Origin: Sporisorium sorghi
Taxonomy: Eukaryota > Basidiomycota > Ustilaginomycetes > Ustilaginales > Ustilaginaceae
Assembly: GCA_023212695.1 (NCBI GenBank)
Contig: JALCCG010000002.1
Span: forward strand, 248,001-312,000
Direction of reading: 5' to 3'
Length of the DNA: 64,000 bases
The notes beneath the pieces are model-generated. The model was given only the letters and a program-made list of their open reading frames with translations. It ran no database searches and was not told the origin of the DNA. The translations under genes and the position numbers were made by a program. This document shows, one piece after another, positions 1 through 7,867 of the stretch (positions are counted from its first letter, which is position 1; each line of letters starts with the position of its first letter).

Positions 1-627
1 TTCGTGAAGCAGCTTGGAGAACAGCACACGTCCTCCCGGTCCCACTTGCTCCAGGGCATCCATGACTTGACGAATCCGATCCTTTACCGATATTTCATCC
101 CGCTGAATACGGGCATACGATGTACGTTTGACTGCTTTGTTTAACGCTTTTTGAAAAGCACTGATCAAATCTGAAATGTGCAGCCCCAGCACCGGGTTCT
201 CTTCCACCTCAGGCATAAAAGGAGTGAGGTCTTCCGCTTCCTTGGAGTAGATCAGACTCCGCTCCCATTCCTTCTCATGAAGATGGCGGGCAATGCCTTT
301 GTATTTGCGATATTCGATCAGCTTCTGTATAAGCTCCGCTCTCGGATCCATGTCGTCCTCATCATAAAAATCGAACTCGTCCATTTCGATAACCGGGGGC
401 TTCGGAAGCAGCAGCTTGCTCTTTATAGACAGCAGCGTTGCAGCCATTACCAGAAATTCGCTTGTAATTTCGAGCTCCAGCTCCTGCATATTGTGCAAAT
501 AGGCCATGTATTGTTCGGTAATCTCGCTGACGGGGATATCCTGGATGTCGATTTCCGCTTTATCAATCAAATGCAGCAGCAGATCGAGCGGTCCTTCAAA
601 CGTTTCCAGCTTGTATAATACGGTCAC
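1..627 (-). CDS. scpA: Segregation and condensation protein A, N-terminal part (cut by window edge)
   Basis: ScpA is the kleisin subunit of the Smc-ScpAB condensin that organises and segregates the chromosome. About 209 N-terminal residues are present; the C-terminus, which contacts the Smc head, lies beyond base 1. The Smc-neck-binding start (ETFEGPLDLLLHLI, near residue 7) is clear. The start is a GTG at 627 behind GGGAGG with about 7 bases of spacing. No ATG fits better. It follows the ribH terminator, so it is probably transcribed separately from the rib operon. Confidence 0.93.
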   Translation of the reverse strand, partial: MTVLYKLETFEGPLDLLLHLIDKAEIDIQDIPVSEITEQYMAYLHNMQELELEITSEFLVMAATLLSIKSKLLLPKPPVIEMDEFDFYDEDDMDPRAELIQKLIEYRKYKGIARHLHEKEWERSLIYSKEAEDLTPFMPEVEENPVLGLHISDLISAFQKALNKAVKRTSYARIQRDEISVKDRIRQVMDALEQVGPGGRVLFSKLLHE

Positions 628-642
628 GGTGAATCCTCCCGC

Positions 643-684
643 CAAAAAATAAAATGCAGTGCTCTGAAAAAGAGCACTACATTA
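643..684 (-). terminator. Rho-independent terminator after ribH
   Basis: Read on the minus strand, a 12-base stem (ATGTAGTGCTCT with AGAGCACTGCAT, one G-T pair) closes a TTTTC loop and is followed by TTTATTTTTT. It lies just after the ribH stop and ends the riboflavin operon. Confidence 0.85.
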
Positions 685-692
685 AATAAGCA

Positions 693-1160
693 CTATTTTA
701 GGCTTTTCGTCAAGTTTGCCATTTCGATGGCCGCCATGGCTGAATCCCAGCCTTTGTTACCGGCTTTCGTTCCCGCACGCTCCACGGCTTGTTCGATATT
801 CTCTGTCGTTACCACACCGAAAATGGTAGGTACGCCGGTCTTCAGGTTAATGGCCGATACGCCCTTAGCCACTTCGTTGCACACATAATCATAATGGGTA
901 GTGGAGCCGCGGATGACGGTTCCCAGGGTGATTATGGCATCATACTTGCCGCTTTCTGCCATCTTCTGGGCAATGAGCGGGATTTCAAACGCTCCCGGCA
1001 CCCAGGCCACATCGACTTCATTCTCCTGGGCTCCGTGGCGCTTCAATGCGTCGAGTGCGCCGCTCAGCAGCTTGCTGGTAATAAATTCATTGAAACGACC
1101 CACGACAATACCGTATTTCAGACCTTCGGATACTAATTTACCTTCAAATATTGTTGCCAT
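693..1160 (-). CDS. ribH: 6,7-dimethyl-8-ribityllumazine synthase
   Basis: This 155-residue protein condenses 5-amino-6-ribitylaminouracil with 3,4-dihydroxy-2-butanone 4-phosphate, the step before riboflavin. Family marks are [14 protein letters not shown] near the start, [11 protein letters not shown], and [22 protein letters not shown], which carries the catalytic histidine region. The ATG at 1160 was chosen because AAAGGAAG precedes it; a frame extension to 1205 has no ribosome site and adds residues absent from the family. It is the last gene of the rib operon, 255 bases after ribBA, and that gap holds a long inverted repeat. Confidence 0.95.
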   Translation of the reverse strand: MATIFEGKLVSEGLKYGIVVGRFNEFITSKLLSGALDALKRHGAQENEVDVAWVPGAFEIPLIAQKMAESGKYDAIITLGTVIRGSTTHYDYVCNEVAKGVSAINLKTGVPTIFGVVTTENIEQAVERAGTKAGNKGWDSAMAAIEMANLTKSLK

Positions 1161-1256
1161 AATGGGATGACTTCCTTTCGGATTGGAGTTTATATAAGGT
1201 CTCACTGGTGTTTACAATTGCTCCTTGAAGCCCGCTGCGCTGACGGCTGCTGCTTC

Positions 1257-1324
1257 CGATCGCTGTTAACTCCTGATTTCAGGATTTATTTTCCAAGGTG
1301 GAAATCAGGAGTTAAAGGCGACCG
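1257..1324. repeat. Long inverted repeat between ribBA and ribH
   Basis: A perfect 15-base inverted repeat (TTAACTCCTGATTTC at 1266-1280, its complement at 1301-1315) has a 20-base loop. Pairing continues outwards imperfectly through GCGATCG and GGCGACCG. There is no T tract on either strand, so it is not a simple terminator. It could be an intra-operon processing or attenuation structure, or a dispersed palindromic element. No second copy was noticed in the window. Confidence 0.7.
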
Positions 1325-1415
1325 CTAACGCTTCTCCAGCAGCATTCCGTCCTCTTCGCTCGGTCTGTCTAAGTAGCAACCAAAAAACCAGATTGACCTT
1401 TTATTTTGTTGGTGA

Positions 1416-2654
1416 TTAGTTGGTGCTCTCGTTTTGCTCGATATCATCGAATTTCAGCATATGACCGAGCTTCGCTTGCTTCGTATGAAGATAACCGGTG
1501 TTATCCTCGTTCTCCGGCATCTGGATCGGCACGCGTTCCACGACCTCCAGGCCATAGCCCTCCAAGCCTTTGATTTTGCGCGGATTGTTTGTCAGCAGGC
1601 GGATCTGCCTTACGCCCAGATCCTTCAGAATCTGAGCTCCGATGCCGTAATCCCGCAAATCGGCGGCAAAGCCAAGCTTTAGGTTCGCGTCAACCGTGTC
1701 CAGACCTTCTTCCTGCAGTTTATAAGCTTTCAGCTTATTGATCAGGCCAATGCCACGCCCTTCTTGACGCATGTAGAGAAGAACGCCTCTTCCCGCCTCA
1801 TCAATTTGACGGAGTGCCGCCTCGAATTGAGGACCGCAGTCACAGCGATGGGAGTGAAACACATCACCTGTCAGGCACTCGGAATGCACACGCACCAGGA
1901 CAGGCTCGCTGCCGTCAATCTCCCCTTTCACCAAGGCAATATGCTCTTTATTGTCCACATCGTTGGTATAGGCAACAGCCTGGAACACGCCGAAATCGGT
2001 AGGCATCCGTACAGATACCTCTCGCTGGACAAGCTTTTCCTTCTCATTGCGGTAATGAATCAGATCCTTGATGCTGATCAGCTTCAAGTCATGTTTCTTG
2101 GCAATCTCCACCAGATCCGGAAGTCGTGCCATTGTACCGTCCTCCTTGATCACCTCACAGATGACCCCGGCAGGATAGGACCCGCTTAATCTGGCAAGAT
2201 CTACAGCAGCCTCTGTATGGCCGGCCCGGCGAAGGACTCCGCCGTCTTTGGCTATAAGGGGAAACATATGCCCCGGTCTGCGAAAATCAGCCGCGGTTGC
2301 GCTTGAATCCATGATGCCCCGAACGGTCACGGACCGTTCATAAGCGGAGATGCCTGTCGTGGTATGCTTATGATCAATAGAAACCGTAAAGGCCGTTCCA
2401 TGATAGTCCGTGTTCTGGGTAACCATCGGTTTAAGATCAAGCTCCTGTGCCCGGGACTGCGTCATCGGCAGACATACCAGCCCCCGGCCTTCCGTAATCA
2501 TGAAATTAATGACTTCCGGAGTTGCCTTGTCGGCAAGTGCGATGAAGTCCCCTTCATTCTCACGGTCTTCATCGTCTACTACAATGACAACCTTGCCTTC
2601 CTTCAAATCTGATAACGCCTCTTCGATGGTATGAAATGAAAAGCGCTCTTCCAT
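1416..2654 (-). CDS. ribBA: Bifunctional DHBP synthase / GTP cyclohydrolase II
   Basis: The protein has 412 residues. Residues about 1-205 are 3,4-dihydroxy-2-butanone-4-phosphate synthase ([32 protein letters not shown]). Residues about 206-400 are GTP cyclohydrolase II, with zinc ligands in [18 protein letters not shown] and the later RQEGRGIGL. Together the two domains supply both precursors of lumazine, from ribulose 5-phosphate and GTP. The length is normal for Bacillales fusions. The start ATG at 2654 follows AAGGAGGAG. It is the third gene of the FMN-riboswitch operon. Confidence 0.96.
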   Translation of the reverse strand: MEERFSFHTIEEALSDLKEGKVVIVVDDEDRENEGDFIALADKATPEVINFMITEGRGLVCLPMTQSRAQELDLKPMVTQNTDYHGTAFTVSIDHKHTTTGISAYERSVTVRGIMDSSATAADFRRPGHMFPLIAKDGGVLRRAGHTEAAVDLARLSGSYPAGVICEVIKEDGTMARLPDLVEIAKKHDLKLISIKDLIHYRNEKEKLVQREVSVRMPTDFGVFQAVAYTNDVDNKEHIALVKGEIDGSEPVLVRVHSECLTGDVFHSHRCDCGPQFEAALRQIDEAGRGVLLYMRQEGRGIGLINKLKAYKLQEEGLDTVDANLKLGFAADLRDYGIGAQILKDLGVRQIRLLTNNPRKIKGLEGYGLEVVERVPIQMPENEDNTGYLHTKQAKLGHMLKFDDIEQNESTN

Positions 2655-2699
2655 TGCTACTCCTCCTTCTTCTCATGGAGATACCTGTATGAATATCAG

Positions 2700-3368
2700 C
2701 TAGGCAAATCCATGCTCGGCAAGGTAATCCCTGCTGATTCCCGGGTTCGGCCCACGTCTGCTGCCCGCACCCTCCGAGCCGTAATGCAGCAAGTGGTCCA
2801 CATATTTACCAAGAATGTCGCATTCGATATTAATCGTATCGCCCGCTTTTTTATAGGCCAGCACAGTCTCGGCCAGCGTGTGGGGGATGATGGAAACCGT
2901 AAAGGAGGAATCCGTTGTTTTCACAACGGTCAAGCTGATTCCATCCAGTGTAACCGAACCTTTGGGGATGATGTATTTAAACACGTCATCTTGCGAAGGT
3001 GCAATCTCATAGACCACCGCATTCTGATCAGCCTGCACGCTGCGAATCACGCCGACTCCATCCACATGTCCCTGGACGATGTGGCCCCCGAATCTGCCTC
3101 CGGCCGCCATTGCCCGTTCAAGATTCACCTTTCCACCTGGTTGAAGCTCCTTAAGGTTGGTATTTCTATAGGTTTCAGGCATTACGTCAACCGTAAATAT
3201 CCCTCGATCTATCGTCGTTGCAGTCAAGCATACGCCATTGACCGACACGCTGTCACCCAGCTTCAAATCCTCCATGATCCGGCTGGCCGAAATGCTCAGC
3301 AGCATGGCTTCGCCTTTGCGGCCAATTCGCCTCATCTCACCTATTTCCTCAACCAATCCCGTAAACAC
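2700..3368 (-). CDS. ribE: Riboflavin synthase, alpha subunit
   Basis: This 222-residue enzyme dismutates two lumazine molecules into riboflavin. It shows the internal duplication of the family: the N-terminal half starts MFTGLVEEIGEM and has SVSVNGVCLTA; the C-terminal half has VQGHVDGVG and GSVTLDGISLTV. The ATG at 3368 follows GGAAGGAGGGAAG. It lies between ribD and ribBA in the same orientation with short gaps. Confidence 0.95.
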   Translation of the reverse strand: MFTGLVEEIGEMRRIGRKGEAMLLSISASRIMEDLKLGDSVSVNGVCLTATTIDRGIFTVDVMPETYRNTNLKELQPGGKVNLERAMAAGGRFGGHIVQGHVDGVGVIRSVQADQNAVVYEIAPSQDDVFKYIIPKGSVTLDGISLTVVKTTDSSFTVSIIPHTLAETVLAYKKAGDTINIECDILGKYVDHLLHYGSEGAGSRRGPNPGISRDYLAEHGFA

Positions 3369-3395
3369 AGGCTTCCCTCCTTCCTTCCCGATGTC

Positions 3396-4496
3396 TTACA
3401 TCCAGACCGGAATGCCGGTGATGTAAATATTGTCGCCCAGTCTTTTACTTTCAAGCCCTGTCAGCACAATGGCTTGGTTCATTTGCTCATAACCGCTAAA
3501 CATGAAATTCCCCGGAGCATCGTACCCTCCAATGATTTTTGGGGCAATAAACTGGATAAGCCGATCCACAAGCTTCTGTTCCAGCATGGCGCCGTTCAGT
3601 GTGCCGCCTCCTTCAAGCAGAATCGAGGAAATGCCCATCTGGCCGAGCTTCGCTATGGCCGCCTTCAGATCAACGCGCGGACCTTCCCCGCATGGGATCA
3701 CTTGAACACCCCGCTCCTCCAGCAATGTCCGCTTGCCTTCATCTGCCTGCTCCGTTGTCAAAATCCAGGTGGGCGCCGTTCCGTCCGATACCACATGACT
3801 ATCAAGCGGCATTCGCAGGCTGGAGTCCACAATGATCCTGACCGGATGCAGCCCTCCAACACTCAGTCTCGTTGTCAGGCTTGGATTGTCCGCAATAACC
3901 GTGGACACCCCGACCATAATGCCTTGATGACGATGACGAAGTGTGTGAACTAGCTCCCTGGATTCTTCGCTCGATATCCACTTGCTGTCACCGGTTTTCG
4001 ATGCAATCTTGCCATCCAGCGTGCTTGCTGTCTTCAACGTGACGAACGGCTGACCCGTCGTAATGAATTTAATGAAGGCTTCGTTTAAGCGAAGCGCACG
4101 TTCTCTCAAGATCCCTGTCACGACCTCGATTCCGGCTGCCCGCAGCATCTGGATGCCTTTGCCCGCAACGAGCGGATTCGGGTCCTCACACGCAACGACC
4201 ACTCGCTTGACCCCTTCGGCGATCAACCTTTCGCTGCAAGGAGGTGTCGCTCCGTAGTGGCTGCAAGGCTCCAGCGTCACATACACCGTGCTGCCAGCCG
4301 CTTTGGTTCCGGCCATGTTCAAAGCATGAATCTCGGCGTGCGGGGTTCCACGCTCCATATGGGTTCCCACTCCTGCAAGCGCACCATTCTTCACAATGAC
4401 ACAGCCGACAACCGGGTTGATACCGGTCTGTCCTTGAGCACGTTCGGCCAGGTCCAGTGCAAGTGACATATAGAATTCATCGTTGACGATATCCAT
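3396..4496 (-). CDS. ribD: Bifunctional diaminohydroxyphosphoribosylaminopyrimidine deaminase / uracil reductase
   Basis: The 366-residue protein catalyses the deamination and reduction steps of riboflavin synthesis. The N-terminal zinc deaminase domain (about 1-145) shows HAEIHAL and a PCSHYGATPPC cysteine pair. The C-terminal reductase domain begins near TLKTASTLDGKIA. The start is placed at the ATG at 4496 (MDIVNDEFYM, typical of the family); an ATG three codons upstream at 4505 is also possible, and the GAGGGGG ribosome site fits either imperfectly. It is the first gene after the FMN riboswitch leader. Confidence 0.94.
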   Translation of the reverse strand: MDIVNDEFYMSLALDLAERAQGQTGINPVVGCVIVKNGALAGVGTHMERGTPHAEIHALNMAGTKAAGSTVYVTLEPCSHYGATPPCSERLIAEGVKRVVVACEDPNPLVAGKGIQMLRAAGIEVVTGILRERALRLNEAFIKFITTGQPFVTLKTASTLDGKIASKTGDSKWISSEESRELVHTLRHRHQGIMVGVSTVIADNPSLTTRLSVGGLHPVRIIVDSSLRMPLDSHVVSDGTAPTWILTTEQADEGKRTLLEERGVQVIPCGEGPRVDLKAAIAKLGQMGISSILLEGGGTLNGAMLEQKLVDRLIQFIAPKIIGGYDAPGNFMFSGYEQMNQAIVLTGLESKRLGDNIYITGIPVWM

Positions 4497-4601
4497 GGTA
4501 CACATGGGCCCCCTCTCACAACCTCCATAAAAAATAAAGTGATCGATGTACATTCCACATTGTTAGACTGCAGTTAGCAGTAATTGGTCTTGCGATATCA
4601 T

Positions 4602-4625
4602 AAAAGCCCCTGTTTCAAAGGGGGC
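4602..4625 (-). terminator. Second leader terminator before ribD
   Basis: On the minus strand GCCCC(C)TTTGAAACAGGGGC is followed by TTTTAT. The stem is GCCCC/GGGGC. It lies between the first riboswitch terminator and ribD, about 100 bases before the ribD start. It would be a back-up stop for leader transcripts, but it must be bypassed when riboflavin is scarce. Confidence 0.55.
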
Positions 4626-4641
4626 ATACTCTCTGATATCT

Positions 4642-4684
4642 AAAAAAGCCCTGCTTCAGATTCAGAAGAATCGGAACAGGGCTT
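4642..4684 (-). terminator. Riboswitch-controlled terminator of the rib leader
   Basis: On the minus strand AGCCCTG...CAGGGCT with an inner GATTC/GAATC pairing forms a stem followed by TTTTTTA. It is a strong intrinsic terminator downstream of the FMN aptamer and upstream of ribD, the position expected for attenuation by FMN. Confidence 0.75.
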
Positions 4685-4883
4685 GATGGAAGTTAAAGGA
4701 TGACAAGGTAAATAACCGTCATGAACGCAGGTTTTGCCTACAACAAACAACTCAAAGCCATACACAGCGACAACAAATAATCGCCAAAGCCTGCTTTGAT
4801 TCGCATGTGAAAACCTGCACATAACGCATGTCACGATCTGTGCATAGACACGACTGCACTTGCTGCCGCCAATGTGTCTTTCA

Positions 4884-5062
4884 CTCCTTCTCCCATCCAG
4901 ACTATACTGTCGGTCCCGGATTTGCACCAGGTCCACCGCATACGGTGTCATTCACACACGTATCCGGGTCACGGACTAAGATGCAGTCATTGGCTAACAT
5001 TACGTTAAGCCCACTGCATTCATCACCGCCGGTAGGGAATTTCACCCTGCCCCGAAGGATTA
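4884..5062 (-). ncRNA. FMN riboswitch (RFN element) of the rib operon
   Basis: Read on the minus strand, the conserved aptamer blocks are present in order: ATCCTTCGGGGCAGGGTGAA and CCTACCGGCGGTGATGAATG at the 5' side; an ATGCGGTGGACCTGGTGCAA-type block; and GACAGTATAGTCTGGATGGG followed by AGAAGGAG at the 3' side. This is the standard RFN element that binds FMN and shuts off riboflavin genes. The leader from aptamer end to first terminator is about 200 bases, longer than usual. The promoter lies directly upstream. Confidence 0.95.
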
Positions 5063-5092
5063 AACTTATGAAGTTGTTTTATCTTATGATGA

Positions 5093-5121
5093 ATCTTATC
5101 ACCACCTTTTGAAAATTGCAA
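5093..5121 (-). promoter_or_regulatory. Sigma-A promoter of the rib operon
   Basis: On the minus strand a -35 TTGCAA (5116-5121) and a -10 TAAGAT (5093-5098) are separated by 17 bases. Transcription would begin near 5086, about 24 bases before the FMN aptamer. Confidence 0.7.
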
Positions 5122-5288
5122 GGAAAAACCACTAACTTTTTTTAAGCACATAACTTTAATATCCATTTCCCATGACCTGCTGTTTTCTTAAATGATGCGC
5201 TGGGAGCAGGAGTATCCTGTCGTAAGAGAGAACATAATTGATGGATAAACATGAGGTATTGATCTCTGTTAAAAAGGAGCAAACAACG

Positions 5289-5684
5289 ATGAAAACATCC
5301 CTGGACATCATCGTCCGACCTACGGAAATTGACGTCAATGGACATGTAAACAATGCTAAATACCTGGAGTATCTCGAATGGGGCCGAGAAGAATGGTACG
5401 AGGCAGGGGACCTCCGGTATGACGTGCTAAAACAACTCGGTGTCCAAACCGTAACCGTCAACATTAATATCAATTATCGCAAGGAGTGCGGTCAAGGCGA
5501 TCGGTTGACCATCTCGACCGAGCCGAAATCTGTCGGACGGACGAGTTATGTCATGCTGCAGCAGATCCACAACAAGGAAGGTGAACTGTGTGCAGATGCA
5601 GAGGTAACCAGTGTAGCCATGGATCCCCATACTCGCAAAAGCAGATCAGTTCCGGAGGAGCTTCGCAGATTATTTCCTTCGTAA
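5289..5684 (+). CDS. Acyl-CoA thioesterase, hot-dog fold (4-hydroxybenzoyl-CoA thioesterase-like)
   Basis: This 131-residue protein carries the YbgC/FcbC-type signature: IVRPTEIDVNGHVNNAKYLEYLEWGREEW. The aspartate and DxNGHxNN segment match the active-site region of this hot-dog family, which hydrolyses acyl-CoA thioesters. The true substrate cannot be told from sequence. The ATG at 5289 follows AAGGAG by 10 bases; a longer reading frame from 5238 has no ribosome site. It is a lone plus-strand gene between the divergent rib promoter and convergent ppiB. Confidence 0.85.
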   Translation: MKTSLDIIVRPTEIDVNGHVNNAKYLEYLEWGREEWYEAGDLRYDVLKQLGVQTVTVNININYRKECGQGDRLTISTEPKSVGRTSYVMLQQIHNKEGELCADAEVTSVAMDPHTRKSRSVPEELRRLFPS

Positions 5685-5716
5685 TCCGCATCCCCGATTT
5701 TCTAATTACCATCATC

Positions 5717-5750
5717 ATAAAAACAGGCACACCCTAAGGTGCGCCTGTCC
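5717..5750 (-). terminator. Terminator after ppiB
   Basis: On the minus strand ACAGGCGCACC TTAG GGTGTGCCTGT forms an 11-base stem (one mismatch) followed by TTTTATG. It ends ppiB. It also lies just after the convergent thioesterase gene, but has no T tract for that direction. Confidence 0.8.
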
Positions 5751-5767
5751 AATCCGGAAGCTAACAA

Positions 5768-6199
5768 TTACGCTTCGTATACTTCTACTTTTTCCATTTT
5801 GTCGCGGCCCTTGAATGCATCCACGTACTCCATGCCTTCCACAACTTTACCAAACACAGTATGCTGACCGTCCAGATGCGGCTGCGGCTCGTAGCATACA
5901 TAGAACTGGCTGCCGCCTGTGTTACGGCCTGCATGCGCCATAGCCAAGCTTCCACGCTCATGTTTGTTAGGGTTAATCTCACAGTTGATGGTATAACCCG
6001 GACCGCCGGCACCTGTTCCTTGCGGACAGCCGCCTTGAGCGACAAAGCCAGGGATTACGCGATGAAATACAAGGCCGTTATAAAAACCGGAGTTAGCCAA
6101 TTTCTCAAAGTTGGCTACCGTGTTCGGCGCCTCGTTCTCAAACAGATCAAGCAATACCTCTTTACCGTTTTCCAGTGTGATCTTCGCTTTTTTTGCCAT
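5768..6199 (-). CDS. ppiB: Peptidyl-prolyl cis-trans isomerase, cyclophilin type
   Basis: This 143-residue single-domain cyclophilin assists folding by isomerising proline bonds. Characteristic segments are [13 protein letters not shown] (catalytic arginine), [16 protein letters not shown], and [11 protein letters not shown]. No signal peptide is present, so it is cytoplasmic. The ATG at 6199 was chosen for the GGAGA site upstream; the frame extends to 6256 without one. It sits next to lysA as in other Bacillales. Confidence 0.95.
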   Translation of the reverse strand: MAKKAKITLENGKEVLLDLFENEAPNTVANFEKLANSGFYNGLVFHRVIPGFVAQGGCPQGTGAGGPGYTINCEINPNKHERGSLAMAHAGRNTGGSQFYVCYEPQPHLDGQHTVFGKVVEGMEYVDAFKGRDKMEKVEVYEA

Positions 6200-6418
6200 A
6201 TAGGTGTATCTCCTTCCGTTATTAGACCGCTTCAGTAGTTTTGTTACATAATGCATTTTATAGTTTACTATGAATTGAGCCTCGAAGCAAAATGAACTTG
6301 TCCTCGCGCACCCGCCCTGTCGAGCTGAACAGGCACACCAAAGAGCCCTGACCGCAGCCCTGAGGCATTGGCGGGCCCTCTGATGGAATGGCTTTTCATA
6401 TCTAACTGAGGTGATTAT

Positions 6419-7750
6419 TTAGCTCGTTACGGTTTCTTTTGCCACATTCGCAGGCACGATGTCGTTACTGATGATGTCTGCAAGCGACTCGCGGCGTACG
6501 ACCAGATTGCTCTGGCCATCCTTCACAAATACGACTGCCGGCTTGCGGATACGGTTGTAGTTGCTTGCCATAGAGTAGTTGTAGGCACCTGTACAGGATA
6601 CAGCCAGCAAATCACCTGTCTCTACCTTCGGAAGATCCAGATCCCAGATCAGCATATCCCCGCTTTCACAGCATTTGCCAGCGATGGACACGGTTTCTTC
6701 AACCTTATCGTTAGCACGGTTGGCGAGCACTGCTTCATATTTCGATTCATACAACGCCGGACGAGGATTGTCCGTCATCCCGCCATCTACGGCAACATAT
6801 TTGCGTACGCCTGGAATATCCTTGCTTGTGCCCACCGTGTACAGCGTGGTGCCTGCATCGCCAACGATGCTCCGGCCCGGCTCCACCCAAATTTCAGGAA
6901 GCTCGGAACCCAGACCAGCAAAGTGAGTTTTCACCGCATCCGTAATCGCTTTTACATACTGGGATACTTGAAGCGGAGTGTCTCCATCCACATAACGGAT
7001 ACCAAACCCGCCGCCAAGATTTACAACCTTGAACACAACGCCCAAGCCTTCTTTTACAGAAGAAGCAAACTCGGCAACACGCTGAACGGCCATCTGGAAG
7101 CCTTCCACCTCAAAAATCTGGGAGCCGATGTGGGAATGAATGCCCATCAAGTTAATGTTCCCTTGTGCTTCTGCAAGCTTTACCGCTTCATATGCGGAGC
7201 CGTTACCGATATCAAAACCAAACTTGGAGTCGGTTTGACCTGTGGAGATATACTCATGCGTATGAGCCTCAACACCCGGTGTCACGCGAAGCAGAATGTT
7301 AACGGTGCGGTTCTTCTCGGCTGCAATGGCCTGCAGCATGTGCAGTTCAATCACGTTATCCACTACAAAACAGCCGATATGTGCATCAAGCGCCATTTCA
7401 ATCTCTTCCGGCGTCTTATTGTTCCCGTGGAAATGAATCCGTTCCGCAGGAAATCCTGCTTGCAGCGCTGTGTACAGCTCGCCATCGGAAACCACGTCAA
7501 GCGACATGCCTTCCTCATCCGCCAAGCGGCACATAGCCATGACGCAAAACGCCTTGCTTGCATACGCGACTTGGAATTTCAACCCGGAAGCATTGAATGC
7601 CTCGATATATTCCCGACAGCGGTTGCGCACCGACTGCTCGTCTACAATATATAGTGGTGTTCCATATTGAGCTTTCAAATCGGATGTGTCGCACCCGCCG
7701 ATTTCCAAATGCCCCTGATCGTTGATCTTACTTGTACCGTGTAAAAACAT
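6419..7750 (-). CDS. lysA: Diaminopimelate decarboxylase
   Basis: This 443-residue PLP enzyme makes lysine from meso-diaminopimelate. The PLP lysine lies in FQVAYASKAFC; HSHIGSQI, LGGGFGIRY, EPGRSIVGDAG and CCESGDML are fold-type III motifs binding phosphate and substrate. The ATG at 7750 follows CGGAGGAAT by a normal distance; the frame continues upstream to 7834 without a ribosome site. It follows spoVAF, as in Bacillus subtilis, possibly sharing late forespore transcription. Confidence 0.96.
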   Translation of the reverse strand: MFLHGTSKINDQGHLEIGGCDTSDLKAQYGTPLYIVDEQSVRNRCREYIEAFNASGLKFQVAYASKAFCVMAMCRLADEEGMSLDVVSDGELYTALQAGFPAERIHFHGNNKTPEEIEMALDAHIGCFVVDNVIELHMLQAIAAEKNRTVNILLRVTPGVEAHTHEYISTGQTDSKFGFDIGNGSAYEAVKLAEAQGNINLMGIHSHIGSQIFEVEGFQMAVQRVAEFASSVKEGLGVVFKVVNLGGGFGIRYVDGDTPLQVSQYVKAITDAVKTHFAGLGSELPEIWVEPGRSIVGDAGTTLYTVGTSKDIPGVRKYVAVDGGMTDNPRPALYESKYEAVLANRANDKVEETVSIAGKCCESGDMLIWDLDLPKVETGDLLAVSCTGAYNYSMASNYNRIRKPAVVFVKDGQSNLVVRRESLADIISNDIVPANVAKETVTS

Positions 7751-7867
7751 GCTTACAATTCCTCCGATCCATTGTTTCAAAATAGGATAACCGAATAATT
7801 GTTCACAGTATAGCAGACAACGTAAGCGAAGCAAAATGGATTTTTCAACACAACATTTGTGTTATTG

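Noticed and set aside
2712..3953. Long 413-codon plus-strand frame opposite ribE and ribD
   Set aside because: It lies wholly opposite two clear enzymes, has no ribosome site and a composition unlike a real protein.
4640..4951. Minus-strand frame of 103 codons in the rib leader
   Set aside because: It covers the 3' part of the FMN aptamer and the first terminator, has no ribosome site, and its sequence is not protein-like. The RNA structure explains the region.
6256..6418. Terminator or small gene between lysA and ppiB
   Set aside because: GC-rich segments pair only weakly (AGAG..CCC with GGGCTCT) and there is no T tract worth calling; no coding frame with a site.
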